A stretch of 21,524 nucleotides of DNA, taken from positions 1 through 21,524 of the forward strand of contig JAFAAS010000134.1 in the NCBI GenBank assembly GCA_023426435.1. The letters run 5' to 3'. The notes below the pieces were generated by a model, which was not told where the DNA came from, did no database searches, and saw nothing but the letters and a program-made list of their open reading frames with translations. Source of the DNA: Verrucomicrobiota bacterium. Lineage in GTDB: Bacteria; Verrucomicrobiota; Verrucomicrobiia; Opitutales; Opitutaceae. The position numbers were made by a program, and so were the translations under genes. Of the stretch, positions 1 through 7,362 are shown piece by piece. Numbering within the stretch: position 1 is the first letter of the stretch; every line of letters begins with the position of its first letter.

Positions 1-2
1 GG

Positions 3-611
3 GTGGGGGCGGTGAAGTTTACGAGCTATGAGGCGACGATTGTCGGGGGCACGCGGAGCGCGGCGGAGTTGTTGGATTACGTGTGCGAAAATATCACCGA
101 AGTGATGCCGATCGATTTCGCGGCGGAGCCGGACGCGCCGACGAGTGCGGAAGAAGGCGAGACGCTGACCTTGGAGCTGAAAGGCCGGGGCAACGTGCAG
201 GTGCGGATGGAGGAACGGACGCGGCATCGCGCGAGCTTCGTCACGATTGAAGGACATCCGCTCGCGGGCGTGATGCAGATGCAGGCGGAAGACGTGCCGG
301 GTGGAGTTCGCTTTCGGGTGAACACGGCGGCGCAGCCGGCGAATGTGTTCGACTGGGTGGCGTTGCGCACGGTGGGGGAAACGATGCAATCGGTGAATTG
401 GCGGACGGTGGTGCGACGCGTGGCTGAGTTGAGCAGCGGCGAAGCGCCAGGCGGCGTGAAGCGATTGTCGCACAAACTCACGGACGACGAAGTGCGAGAG
501 TTGCGCGGTTGGTTGGAGAAGCTGGTGCAGCGTCGTCAGCGGAGCCGGCGTTCCGCGGAAGCGGCGGGAGAGAAGGCGCCCGAGACGCGGCGGCGCGTGA
601 AGGCGTCGTAG
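3..611 (+). CDS. Hypothetical protein, possibly SRPBCC-like, cut or near-cut by left edge
   Basis: The reading frame is open to the left edge. It begins in view with GTG at 3, with another GTG at 12, so the true start may lie upstream of the window. The visible protein is about 200 residues. Residues 4-145 alternate short beta-strand-like and helical stretches. The segment around residues 82-145 (HPLAG, then FRVNTAAQPANVFDW, then NWRTVVRRV) looks like the later strands and long C-terminal helix of an SRPBCC or polyketide-cyclase-like fold. This is a fold impression, not a family assignment. No catalytic motif, signal peptide or membrane segment is visible. The last 35 residues are very rich in Arg, Lys and Glu and are probably disordered. 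The next gene is 100 bases downstream. Function unknown. Confidence 0.6.
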   Translation: MGAVKFTSYEATIVGGTRSAAELLDYVCENITEVMPIDFAAEPDAPTSAEEGETLTLELKGRGNVQVRMEERTRHRASFVTIEGHPLAGVMQMQAEDVPGGVRFRVNTAAQPANVFDWVALRTVGETMQSVNWRTVVRRVAELSSGEAPGGVKRLSHKLTDDEVRELRGWLEKLVQRRQRSRRSAEAAGEKAPETRRRVKAS

Positions 612-711
612 CGACGGGCGGGGCAGAGAAGGCGGCGTGAGGCGTTCGGGTTAGGGCTTGCGCGGAGAACTTTTTGGGGCGGTTTTCGTCTCTGCTCTTC
701 CCCTCAACCCC

Positions 712-1596
712 ATGAGAATTCCCCTCCTTGCTGTTCTTTTCGCGTCGGTGGCGGCCGGATCGACGATCGCTGCGACGACGCAGAATGGGTCGGCTCCTCC
801 GCCGCACACGATCGAAAACTCGGAGCTACGCGTGCTGCCGCGCAATGAGGCGGGGCGGCATTACCAGCTCCACGTCGGGTTGCCGGCCAGCTACAAGAAG
901 GAGGCCGGAAAGCGCTATCCGGTCATGTATGTGACGGATGGATACTGGGACTTCGAGAAGATCCGGGCGATCCAAGGCGCGTTGGTTTACGACAAAGTGG
1001 TTCCGGAGTTTATCTGGGTGGGCCTTGGGTATGCGGGAGAAGATCTCAACTATGGGAATCTGAGGCGATGGGAGCTGTCGCCGGTGCCCTTTGGCGGCGG
1101 CGGTCCGGAGGAATCGGGTCGGGCGGCGGATTTTTTGAAGACGATCGAGACGGAGATCATTCCGTTTATCGAACGGGAGTATCGGGTGGATTCGTCTTAC
1201 CGGGTGTTGGGCGGCGCGTCGTTGGGCGGGTTGTTCACCCTGTATGCGATGTATTCGAAGCCGGAATTGTTTCAGGGCTACATCGCGGCGACGCCGGCGG
1301 TGGTGGTGGGCAACGATTGGCTGCTCGGGTATGAGGAGGAGTTCGCGAAGGCGGGGAAGCCGCTCAGAGCGCGGCTTTACGTGACGGCCGGTGGAAACGA
1401 GTCGCCGGGATTTGTGGGCGGAATCCTGCGCTATAATCAGCGGGTGGCTTCGCGGAAACACGACGGGCTGGCGTATCGGTTTCGGATCATCGACGACGAG
1501 CGACATGCGGGCATGCAGCTGGAGAGTTACACGCGCGGGTTGCGCTTTGTGTTCGAGCCGCGCGCGCCGGAAACGGGGCCGGCGAGCGTGCCTTAA
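712..1596 (+). CDS. Secreted alpha/beta-hydrolase, esterase-D-like (PF00756)
   Basis: A 294-residue exported esterase of the putative-esterase (esterase D/enterochelin esterase-like) family, expected to hydrolyse an ester in the periplasm or outside the cell; substrate unknown. Residues 1-20 (MRIPLLAVLFASVAAGSTIA) form a signal peptide. The strand with YPVMYVTDG (69-77) is the usual family opening. The nucleophile elbow is G168-A-S170-L-G172, and the likely catalytic His is H266 in DERHAG. The acid may be E230 or a nearby residue; I cannot fix it. The ATG at 712 is preferred over an upstream in-frame start at 658 because it places the signal peptide at the N terminus. The leader is C/T-rich (cttcccctcaacccc) with no Shine-Dalgarno. 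It is followed by 167 bases without a gene, then the transporter. The family is secure; the substrate is not. Confidence 0.88.
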   Translation: MRIPLLAVLFASVAAGSTIAATTQNGSAPPPHTIENSELRVLPRNEAGRHYQLHVGLPASYKKEAGKRYPVMYVTDGYWDFEKIRAIQGALVYDKVVPEFIWVGLGYAGEDLNYGNLRRWELSPVPFGGGGPEESGRAADFLKTIETEIIPFIEREYRVDSSYRVLGGASLGGLFTLYAMYSKPELFQGYIAATPAVVVGNDWLLGYEEEFAKAGKPLRARLYVTAGGNESPGFVGGILRYNQRVASRKHDGLAYRFRIIDDERHAGMQLESYTRGLRFVFEPRAPETGPASVP

Positions 1597-1763
1597 GGTG
1601 AGCGCTTCGATTCGGCGGAGAGACGGCGGCGTTCGTGGATTAGCCGATGGGGCGATCCGGGAAATCTGCCCCGGAGACGAATTGCGGCACGAACGCGGGG
1701 CGGGCAACGCTGCTGTCGCTGTCGCGGGTGTCGTGATGACGCGCCTCCTGGCGATGAGCATCG

Positions 1764-3998
1764 ATGTTATCTTTGATTCGCCGAGTCGTGCCGCGAGGGT
1801 TTGTGCTGCCAACGATGGAGTGGCCGCGCGCGCGGGCGCGGGTGGACGAGAGAGCGGACGGGATGGCCATGCGTAACATCGCGGCGGGCGGACTTTGTGC
1901 GATCGTGGCGGTGGCCTTTGCGGGCGCGTTCGGTCAGTTGGTGTTTGGCGGAGCGTTGTCGCCACATTTGGGATACGGCGTTCGCACGGCGTTGATCAGC
2001 ACGATCGTGATGCTGCTGGTGTTGCCGATGCGGGGCGCTTTTCGGTTCAGCGTGGGCGGGCCGGATGCGAATCCCTCGGCGGTGCTGGCGATATCGTTGT
2101 CCGGCATGGCGGGGGCGATTGCGGCGCCCGAAGAAATGCTGCCGACGGTGGTGGCATTTGTGGCGATCTCGGCGGTGACGTGCGGAGGGCTGGTGTGGCT
2201 GGTGGGCGCGAGTGCGGGCGGGAGATGCGTGCGATATATTCCGTATCCGGTGGTGGCGGGATTTCTGGCGGGATCGGGATATTTGCTGGTCGCGGGAGCG
2301 TTTCGGAGTGTTACGGGGGAGACCTTGAGTTTCGGCGCGTTGACGCGGGCGTGGGCGGTGGGGCCGATGGCGGGGATTACGGCGATCGGGGTGGCGGCGG
2401 CGCTCTTCGCGGGCGTGAAGTATGTGCGGCATTATCTCGTGATTCCGGGGGTGATCGTGGGTGCGATCCTCGCTTTTCATGCGGTGCGCGCGTGTGTGGG
2501 GATCGATGTGGAGACGGCGCGGGTGCAGGGGCTTTTGTTGCCGATTCCGGCGGCGATGAGTTGGGAGAGTTTTCGAGCGTTGGATTTTTCGCTGGTGCGA
2601 TGGGATTTGTTGTGGATGCGCGTCACGGAGATCGGGGCGATGACGGCCGTGGTGGTGGTGACGGCGTTGATGAATACGACGAGCATCGAAGTGGCGACGG
2701 GGAAGGATGGAAATGCGGATCGCGAGCTGAGGGCGATCGGCGTGGGGAATTTGTTGGCGGGCGCGCTCGGTGGAATGGTTGCGAGCAATTCGTTCAATCG
2801 AACGCTGCTGAATGTGAAAGCGGGGGCGACGTCGGCCTGGGCGACCCGACTGGCGGCGGGGGTGATCGTGGTGGCGTTGTTTGCGGCGCCGGGAACGATG
2901 GGGTTTTTGCCGCGGCCGGTGCTGGCCGGGTTGATTTTGTATTTGGGCGTGTCGTTGCTGACAGCGTGGGCGATCGAGTCGCGACGCACGATGGGCGCGA
3001 TCGATTATGCGGTGGTGTTGGTGATTTTAGGCGTGGTGATGGCGGTCGGAATCGTGCCGGGTGTCGTGTTGGGAATCTTCATTGCGTGTGCGAGCTTTGC
3101 GGTGGCGATGAGCCGGAGCCGCAACGTCCGGCATGCGTTCACGGCGCAGACGCATCGGTCGAATGTGGAGCGGACCGCGGACGAGATCGCGACCCTGCGG
3201 ACGGAAGGAGATGCGTTGCGCGGATTCGTGTTGGATGGGGTTTTGTTCTTTGGAACGGCGGCGCGGTTGCTGGAGGAAATTCGCGGGAGTCTGGAGCGAA
3301 CGAAAGTGGTGCTGCTGGATTTCCGGTTGGTGCAGGGAATCGACGGGTCGGCGATCGTGGTGTTGAAGCGCGTGCACGGCTTGTGCCGGGAACTCGGGAC
3401 GGAGTTGGTGTTGACCGGCGTGTCGAACTGGATCGAGGCGCGGATGGCGCGGGGCGGTTTCGATTTTGGCGCGCGGCATGTGCACCGATTTGCGGATCTG
3501 GATCGTGGACTCGAGTGGTGCGAAGAGAAAATCCTCGGCCGGCGGGAAGCGCCCACGGGCTTGGCGGCGCAGACCTGGGGCGGCGCGCTGACGAGCGAGG
3601 AAGGTGCGTTGCTCGAAAAATGCTGCGAGCGGCGGCGGCTGGTGCCGGGGGAGTTGTTGATCCGGCAAGGCGAGGCGAGCGATGCGATGTATTTCATCGA
3701 GCGTGGGCGGGTGCATGTGATGTTGCCGCCGGAGACGCCGGGTGGGGGATCGATGAAGCGACTGCGGACCTATGGCGCGGGATCGATCGTGGGGGAAATG
3801 GGATTTTATACGGGTGAGACGCGCAGTGCGGACATCGTGGTGGAAGAGGAAACGGAGGCGCTTTGCCTGACGCGCGAGCGGCTCTCGATGCTCGAGGTCT
3901 CGGAGCCGGCGCTGGCTCAGGCGTTGCAGCGGGTGGTGATCCAGAATCTGTCCCAGCGATTGCGCGCGGCGAACGAGGAAATTCGAGAGTTGTTGTAG
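1764..3998 (+). CDS. SulP-family anion transporter with C-terminal STAS and cyclic-nucleotide-binding domains
   Basis: A 744-residue inner-membrane transporter related to sulfate/bicarbonate permeases (SulP/SLC26). The membrane domain spans about residues 37-450 with many hydrophobic helices, and includes the conserved stretch around SVGGPDANPSAV (96-107) and the later AIGVGNLLAG/SNSFNRTLLN segment (324-350). A STAS domain follows (about 475-590) with the typical LLDF...GIDGSA signature (517-530). A cyclic-nucleotide-binding domain covers about 605-735. Its phosphate-binding cassette is intact: GSIVGEMGF then GETRSAD, with E678, R687 and S688 in the ligand-contact positions. By family knowledge this could couple anion transport to cAMP or another cyclic nucleotide. 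The substrate is not readable from sequence. The start is uncertain: ATG at 1764, 1815 and 1863 are all in frame, and the first membrane helix begins just after 1863. The CE15 gene begins 65 bases downstream on the same strand. Confidence 0.9.
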   Translation: MLSLIRRVVPRGFVLPTMEWPRARARVDERADGMAMRNIAAGGLCAIVAVAFAGAFGQLVFGGALSPHLGYGVRTALISTIVMLLVLPMRGAFRFSVGGPDANPSAVLAISLSGMAGAIAAPEEMLPTVVAFVAISAVTCGGLVWLVGASAGGRCVRYIPYPVVAGFLAGSGYLLVAGAFRSVTGETLSFGALTRAWAVGPMAGITAIGVAAALFAGVKYVRHYLVIPGVIVGAILAFHAVRACVGIDVETARVQGLLLPIPAAMSWESFRALDFSLVRWDLLWMRVTEIGAMTAVVVVTALMNTTSIEVATGKDGNADRELRAIGVGNLLAGALGGMVASNSFNRTLLNVKAGATSAWATRLAAGVIVVALFAAPGTMGFLPRPVLAGLILYLGVSLLTAWAIESRRTMGAIDYAVVLVILGVVMAVGIVPGVVLGIFIACASFAVAMSRSRNVRHAFTAQTHRSNVERTADEIATLRTEGDALRGFVLDGVLFFGTAARLLEEIRGSLERTKVVLLDFRLVQGIDGSAIVVLKRVHGLCRELGTELVLTGVSNWIEARMARGGFDFGARHVHRFADLDRGLEWCEEKILGRREAPTGLAAQTWGGALTSEEGALLEKCCERRRLVPGELLIRQGEASDAMYFIERGRVHVMLPPETPGGGSMKRLRTYGAGSIVGEMGFYTGETRSADIVVEEETEALCLTRERLSMLEVSEPALAQALQRVVIQNLSQRLRAANEEIRELL

Positions 3999-4063
3999 GT
4001 TTGCGCGGACTGGTGGCGCAACGTTTCCATGGCGTTCGCGTCGAGCGCACGTCCCCATCCCCC

Positions 4064-5530
4064 ATGTCATCTTCTCTTCTGCGATCGGTCCCGGCTTTGA
4101 TTTTGATTGTCGGTGTCAGCGGCGATTGCGCTGCGGCGGCGGCGTCCGCGGCGCCGGCGCGTCCGGTGCCGCCGTGGCAGATGAGCCCGGAGGAACGCCA
4201 ACGTATCCAGAAGCTGAATGCCGAAGATCACGCCGACATGCTGGCGCAGCTTGGAATCACGAAGCTTCGGCCTGGTCGCAATGCGAGCACCGAGCCCGGC
4301 ACGCCCAATCCCGCCAACTACGACGAGAGCCGCGCGAATCCGTTTCCGGATTACCCGGAGCTGCTTGTGGCGAACGATGGCGGGCGCATCAGCACCGCTG
4401 AGGAATGGTGGAAGAAGCGGCGGCCGGAGATCGTGGAAGCGTTCGAACGCGAGGTGGTCGGACGTGTGCCGGCGAACGTGCCGGCGGTGCATTGGGAAGT
4501 TACCGAAACGGTGGAGGCGATGGTCGGAGACGTTCCGGCGATCGCGAAACAGGTGATCGGCCGCGTCGATAATTCCTCGCATCCGGAGATCTCGGTGGAG
4601 ATTCGCATGGCGGTGGTGACGCCGGCCCGCGCGACGACGCCGGTGCCGGTGTTGATGATGTTTGGTTCGGGCAATCTTCCCGGAGTCGATCCGCGGTGGC
4701 CGAGTTGGGCGGGCCAGGAGCCGTCGGATCCGCCCTCGCAAGAGCAACTCGTTGCGGCGGGTTGGGGCTATGTATCGATCAGCCCGCACAGCATCCAGGC
4801 GGACAACGGGGCGGGATTGACGAGCGGAATCATCGGGCTTGCGAACAAAGGCGAGCGGCGAAAGCCGGAGGACTGGGGGGCGTTGCGCGCGTGGGCGTGG
4901 GGAGCGGCGCGGGGATTGGATTTTCTCGAAACCGATTCGGCGGTGGATGCGAAGCGCGTCGGAATCGAAGGCGTTTCGCGTTATGGGAAAGCGGCGCTGG
5001 TGACGATGGCGTTCGAGCCGCGCTTCGCGATCGTGCTGGTTGGTTCATCGGGTGAAGGCGGGGTGAAGCCGCATCGACGCGATTTCGGCGAAGCGGTGGA
5101 GAATCTGACCAGTTCGGGGGCGTATCACTGGATGGCGGGAAATTTTTTGAAATACGGCGCCGAGGAGTCGCGGTTTGGACGCAGGGATGCGGATGATATT
5201 CCGGTGGATTCGCATCAGTTGATCGCGTTGTGCGCGCCGCGGCCGACGTTTATCAGTTATGGAATTCCGGAGCGGGGCGACGCGCACTGGCTCGATCAGC
5301 AAGGCAGTTACATGGCGACGGTCGCGGCGGGCGAGGTGTTTCGTCTTTTGGGCGCGCGCGATCTGGGCGTGAAGGAAGATTACCGGAAGGCGAAGATGCC
5401 GCCGGTTAACACCGGCCTGCTCGATGGCCATCTCGCGTGGCGGCAGCACGATGGCGGTCATGAATCGCGATCGAACATGAAGAACTTTATCGCGTGGGCC
5501 AACCGGCATCTCGGCCACGCGGCGAAGTAG
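4064..5530 (+). CDS. Secreted CE15 glucuronoyl methylesterase
   Basis: A 488-residue exported serine esterase of carbohydrate esterase family 15. These cleave ester links between lignin alcohols and the (4-O-methyl-)glucuronic acid side chains of xylan. The family hallmark G-x-S-R-x-G-K is present as GVSRYGK (303-309), with nucleophile S305 and R306 positioned for the oxyanion hole. E331 in SSGEGG is the likely acid. The His is one of H456, H462 or H466 in the GHLAWRQHDGGHE stretch; I cannot decide which. An N-terminal signal peptide covers about residues 1-28. The ATG at 4064 is chosen because the signal peptide starts there. The open frame runs upstream to 3863 only by overlapping the transporter gene. 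The leader is C-rich (cgtccccatccccc) without a Shine-Dalgarno. Bacterial CE15 enzymes are characterised from Opitutus terrae, consistent with the suggested taxon. Confidence 0.92.
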   Translation: MSSSLLRSVPALILIVGVSGDCAAAAASAAPARPVPPWQMSPEERQRIQKLNAEDHADMLAQLGITKLRPGRNASTEPGTPNPANYDESRANPFPDYPELLVANDGGRISTAEEWWKKRRPEIVEAFEREVVGRVPANVPAVHWEVTETVEAMVGDVPAIAKQVIGRVDNSSHPEISVEIRMAVVTPARATTPVPVLMMFGSGNLPGVDPRWPSWAGQEPSDPPSQEQLVAAGWGYVSISPHSIQADNGAGLTSGIIGLANKGERRKPEDWGALRAWAWGAARGLDFLETDSAVDAKRVGIEGVSRYGKAALVTMAFEPRFAIVLVGSSGEGGVKPHRRDFGEAVENLTSSGAYHWMAGNFLKYGAEESRFGRRDADDIPVDSHQLIALCAPRPTFISYGIPERGDAHWLDQQGSYMATVAAGEVFRLLGARDLGVKEDYRKAKMPPVNTGLLDGHLAWRQHDGGHESRSNMKNFIAWANRHLGHAAK

Positions 5531-5621
5531 CGAGCCGGAGGTTTCGGGGGCGGCTCCAGCCTGATCGATTCGGGGCTGAGAGCGGTTTGCAGAGCGGGCT
5601 CGGAAAGAGCGGTGTTTTTCC

Positions 5622-5658
5622 TTGGCGTATTCAAACGGTGATTACAAACTTCCGTTTG
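5622..5658 (+). promoter_or_regulatory. Possible promoter/operator with 7-bp inverted repeat upstream of the EF-hand gene
   Basis: Within the 263-base gap between the CE15 and EF-hand genes lies the most AT-rich patch nearby. It contains an inverted repeat CAAACGG (5632-5638) / CCGTTTG (5652-5658) with perfect 7-bp arms, whose centres are 20 bp apart (about two helical turns). It overlaps weak promoter-like hexamers: TTGGCG at 5622-5627 and TACAAA at 5643-5648, separated by 15 bp, which is shorter than ideal. The repeat could be a site for a dimeric regulator of the downstream gene. The promoter hexamers alone would not convince. Confidence 0.3.
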
Positions 5659-5793
5659 GTCGGGCGCCTGTGGTCCAGTTCTCAACCATGCGTGGGGAGC
5701 ATGCACGTGGCGAGAGACCCGCGGCGGATATCGCGGGCTGGAAGCTTGTCAGCTCCCGCACTTCAACCATCCGAAAAAAACCAAGGAAAAATC

Positions 5794-6186
5794 ATGAAAA
5801 TCGTTTCCCGCATGTTGGTGTTGAGTCTTCCGCTGCTGGCCCTTCCGGTCGCGAGCGCCGCAGCGGCGAAGGACTTTGAAGCGATGGACGCGAACGGTGA
5901 CGGCAAAATCTCGCGCGCCGAGTATCGCAACGCAGGGGAGAAGACCTTTCGGCAACTCGACAAGAACCGGGACGGCGTGGTTTCGGTGAAAGAGCTGAGT
6001 GCAGCCGTCGAGCAGCACGATGGGGACAAGGACTCCTATCGCGCGGCGTGGCGGGCGATGGATCGTAATGGCGACGGGCGCATCACCGGCGCCGAGCACT
6101 CGTCCGCGAGCTATACGGCATTCTCCGAGATGGATGCGGACAAAGATGGCGTGCTCACCCGGGAGGAGCTGGAGTCCGGGACTTAA
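5794..6186 (+). CDS. Exported four-EF-hand calcium-binding protein
   Basis: A 130-residue protein with a signal peptide (about residues 1-24, ending in an Ala-rich stretch) followed by four EF-hand loops: D32-E43 (DANGDGKISRAE), D56-E67 (DKNRDGVVSVKE), D90-E101 (DRNGDGRITGAE) and D114-E125 (DADKDGVLTREE). Each has Asp at position 1, Gly at position 6 and Glu at position 12, so all four should be able to bind calcium. It is predicted to be periplasmic or secreted and may buffer calcium or bind a partner in a calcium-dependent way; no enzyme domain is present. The ATG at 5794 has an AAGGA-type ribosome-binding site a few bases upstream, one of the few good ones in this window. The open frame extends upstream to 5494 but that part is not protein-like. 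The gene has its own long leader and a terminator, so it is probably monocistronic. Confidence 0.9.
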   Translation: MKIVSRMLVLSLPLLALPVASAAAAKDFEAMDANGDGKISRAEYRNAGEKTFRQLDKNRDGVVSVKELSAAVEQHDGDKDSYRAAWRAMDRNGDGRITGAEHSSASYTAFSEMDADKDGVLTREELESGT

Positions 6187-6230
6187 GCGGGTTTGCCGCA
6201 AAGCGATTTGGAAGATCGCTGATTTCTGCG

Positions 6231-6257
6231 ACCCGCGGCGATGGCCGCGGGTTTTTT
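6231..6257 (+). terminator. Intrinsic (rho-independent) terminator after the EF-hand gene
   Basis: A perfect 9-bp GC-rich stem ACCCGCGGC (6231-6239) / GCCGCGGGT (6244-6252) with a 4-base GATG loop, followed directly by a run of T (6252-6257). It lies 45 bases past the EF-hand stop codon and reads only in the plus direction; no T-run exists on the other side. It separates the EF-hand transcript from the aldo/keto reductase gene. Confidence 0.88.
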
Positions 6258-6328
6258 GTGAGACGCGCGCTGCGTCATCGGCGCAAACGCAGCTTGTTGC
6301 GGCGGACGATTGGAGCGATAGCTGGGGT

Positions 6329-7357
6329 ATGAGCTACGTGCCGAGTGCGAACCGTTATGAAACCATGATCTATCGCCGCTGTGGCCGCAGCGGACTTCGG
6401 CTGCCGGCGATTTCGCTCGGGTTATGGCATAATTTCGGCGGAACGACGCCGTCGGAGAATGCGCGCGCGATGTGTCGGCGGGCGTTCGATCTCGGAATCA
6501 CGCATTTCGATCTGGCGAACAATTACGGGCCGCCGCCGGGATCGGCGGAGCGAAATTTCGGCGAGATCCTGCGCACGGATTTTGCGGGGTTGCGGGATGA
6601 GCTGATCATCTCGACGAAGGCCGGCTACCTGATGTGGCCCGGTCCGCATGGCGAGTGGGGCAGTCGGAAGTATCTGCTCGCGAGCCTGGATCAGAGCCTG
6701 AAGCGATTGGGAGTCGATTACGTGGATATTTTTTATTCGCACCGGGTGGATCCCAATACGCCGTTGGAGGAGACGATGGGGGCGCTCGATCAGGCGTTGC
6801 GGTCGGGCAAGGCGCTTTACGTGGGGATTTCGTCTTACAACAGCCGCCGCACGGAAGAAGCGTCGGCGTTGTTGAAACAGTTTGGGCATCGCTGCCTCAT
6901 TCATCAGCCCAGTTATTCGATGCTCAATCGGTGGGTGGAAAGCGACGGATTGCTCGAGACGTTGGAAAAGGAAGGCATCGGCTGCATCGCATTCTCGCCG
7001 CTCGCGCAAGGCATGCTGACGGACAAATACCTCGCGGGGCAGCCGGCGGACAGCCGGGCGAAGGCGAACAGCTCGTTGAAGAGCGATTTCCTTTCGGAAA
7101 CGAATCTGGCCAACATCCGGGCGTTGAACGCGATCGCGGCGGAGCGCGGTCAGACCCTTGCCCAGATGGCCATCGCGTGGGTGTTGCGTCAGTCGCAGGT
7201 CACGTCGGCGTTGATTGGCGCGAGCAAAGTGTCGCAGATCGAGGACTGCGTCGGGGCGTTGAAGAACATCGCGTTCACGGACGAAGAACTCGCGCGAATC
7301 GATGGGCACGCGAAGGATGGCGCCTTGAATCTCTGGGCGGCGTCGAGTGCGAGCTGA
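6329..7357 (+). CDS. yghZ: Aldo/keto reductase, L-glyceraldehyde-3-phosphate reductase (YghZ/AKR14 type)
   Basis: A 342-residue cytoplasmic NADPH-dependent reductase with a TIM-barrel fold. It resembles E. coli YghZ along its whole length: the opening CGRSGLRLPAISLGLWHNFG, the FDLANNYGPPPGSAE block, STKAGY, GSRKYLLASLDQSLKRLG and the C-terminal DGALNLWAASS all have close counterparts there. The catalytic tetrad is D61, Y66, K97 and H138. E. coli YghZ reduces L-glyceraldehyde 3-phosphate and takes part in methylglyoxal detoxification; the same role is inferred here. The ATG at 6329 is supported because the 12 residues before MIYRRCG match the spacing of the E. coli N terminus; ATG 6365 is the alternative. 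The stop is only 5 bases from the stop of the convergent minus-strand gene. Confidence 0.93.
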   Translation: MSYVPSANRYETMIYRRCGRSGLRLPAISLGLWHNFGGTTPSENARAMCRRAFDLGITHFDLANNYGPPPGSAERNFGEILRTDFAGLRDELIISTKAGYLMWPGPHGEWGSRKYLLASLDQSLKRLGVDYVDIFYSHRVDPNTPLEETMGALDQALRSGKALYVGISSYNSRRTEEASALLKQFGHRCLIHQPSYSMLNRWVESDGLLETLEKEGIGCIAFSPLAQGMLTDKYLAGQPADSRAKANSSLKSDFLSETNLANIRALNAIAAERGQTLAQMAIAWVLRQSQVTSALIGASKVSQIEDCVGALKNIAFTDEELARIDGHAKDGALNLWAASSAS

Positions 7358-7362
7358 GCGTG

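Noticed and set aside
826..1965. A 379-codon minus-strand frame antisense to the esterase
   Set aside because: Arg/Pro-rich shadow translation with no motif. The plus-strand esterase has a signal peptide and catalytic residues.
1895..3817. A 640-codon open frame inside the SulP gene in another frame
   Set aside because: The translation is dominated by Gly, Arg, Asp and Ala with no domain, while the overlapping frame gives a complete SulP-STAS-CNBD protein.
5532..5556. GAGCCG/CGGCTC hairpin just after the CE15 stop, considered as a terminator
   Set aside because: Only a 6-bp stem with a 13-base loop and no following T-run, so it is not a convincing intrinsic terminator.
6294..6322. TTGTTG and GATAGC with 17-base spacing before the aldo/keto reductase
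   Set aside because: Only three of six bases match a -10 consensus, and the element would sit 6 bases from the ATG. Too weak to call a promoter.
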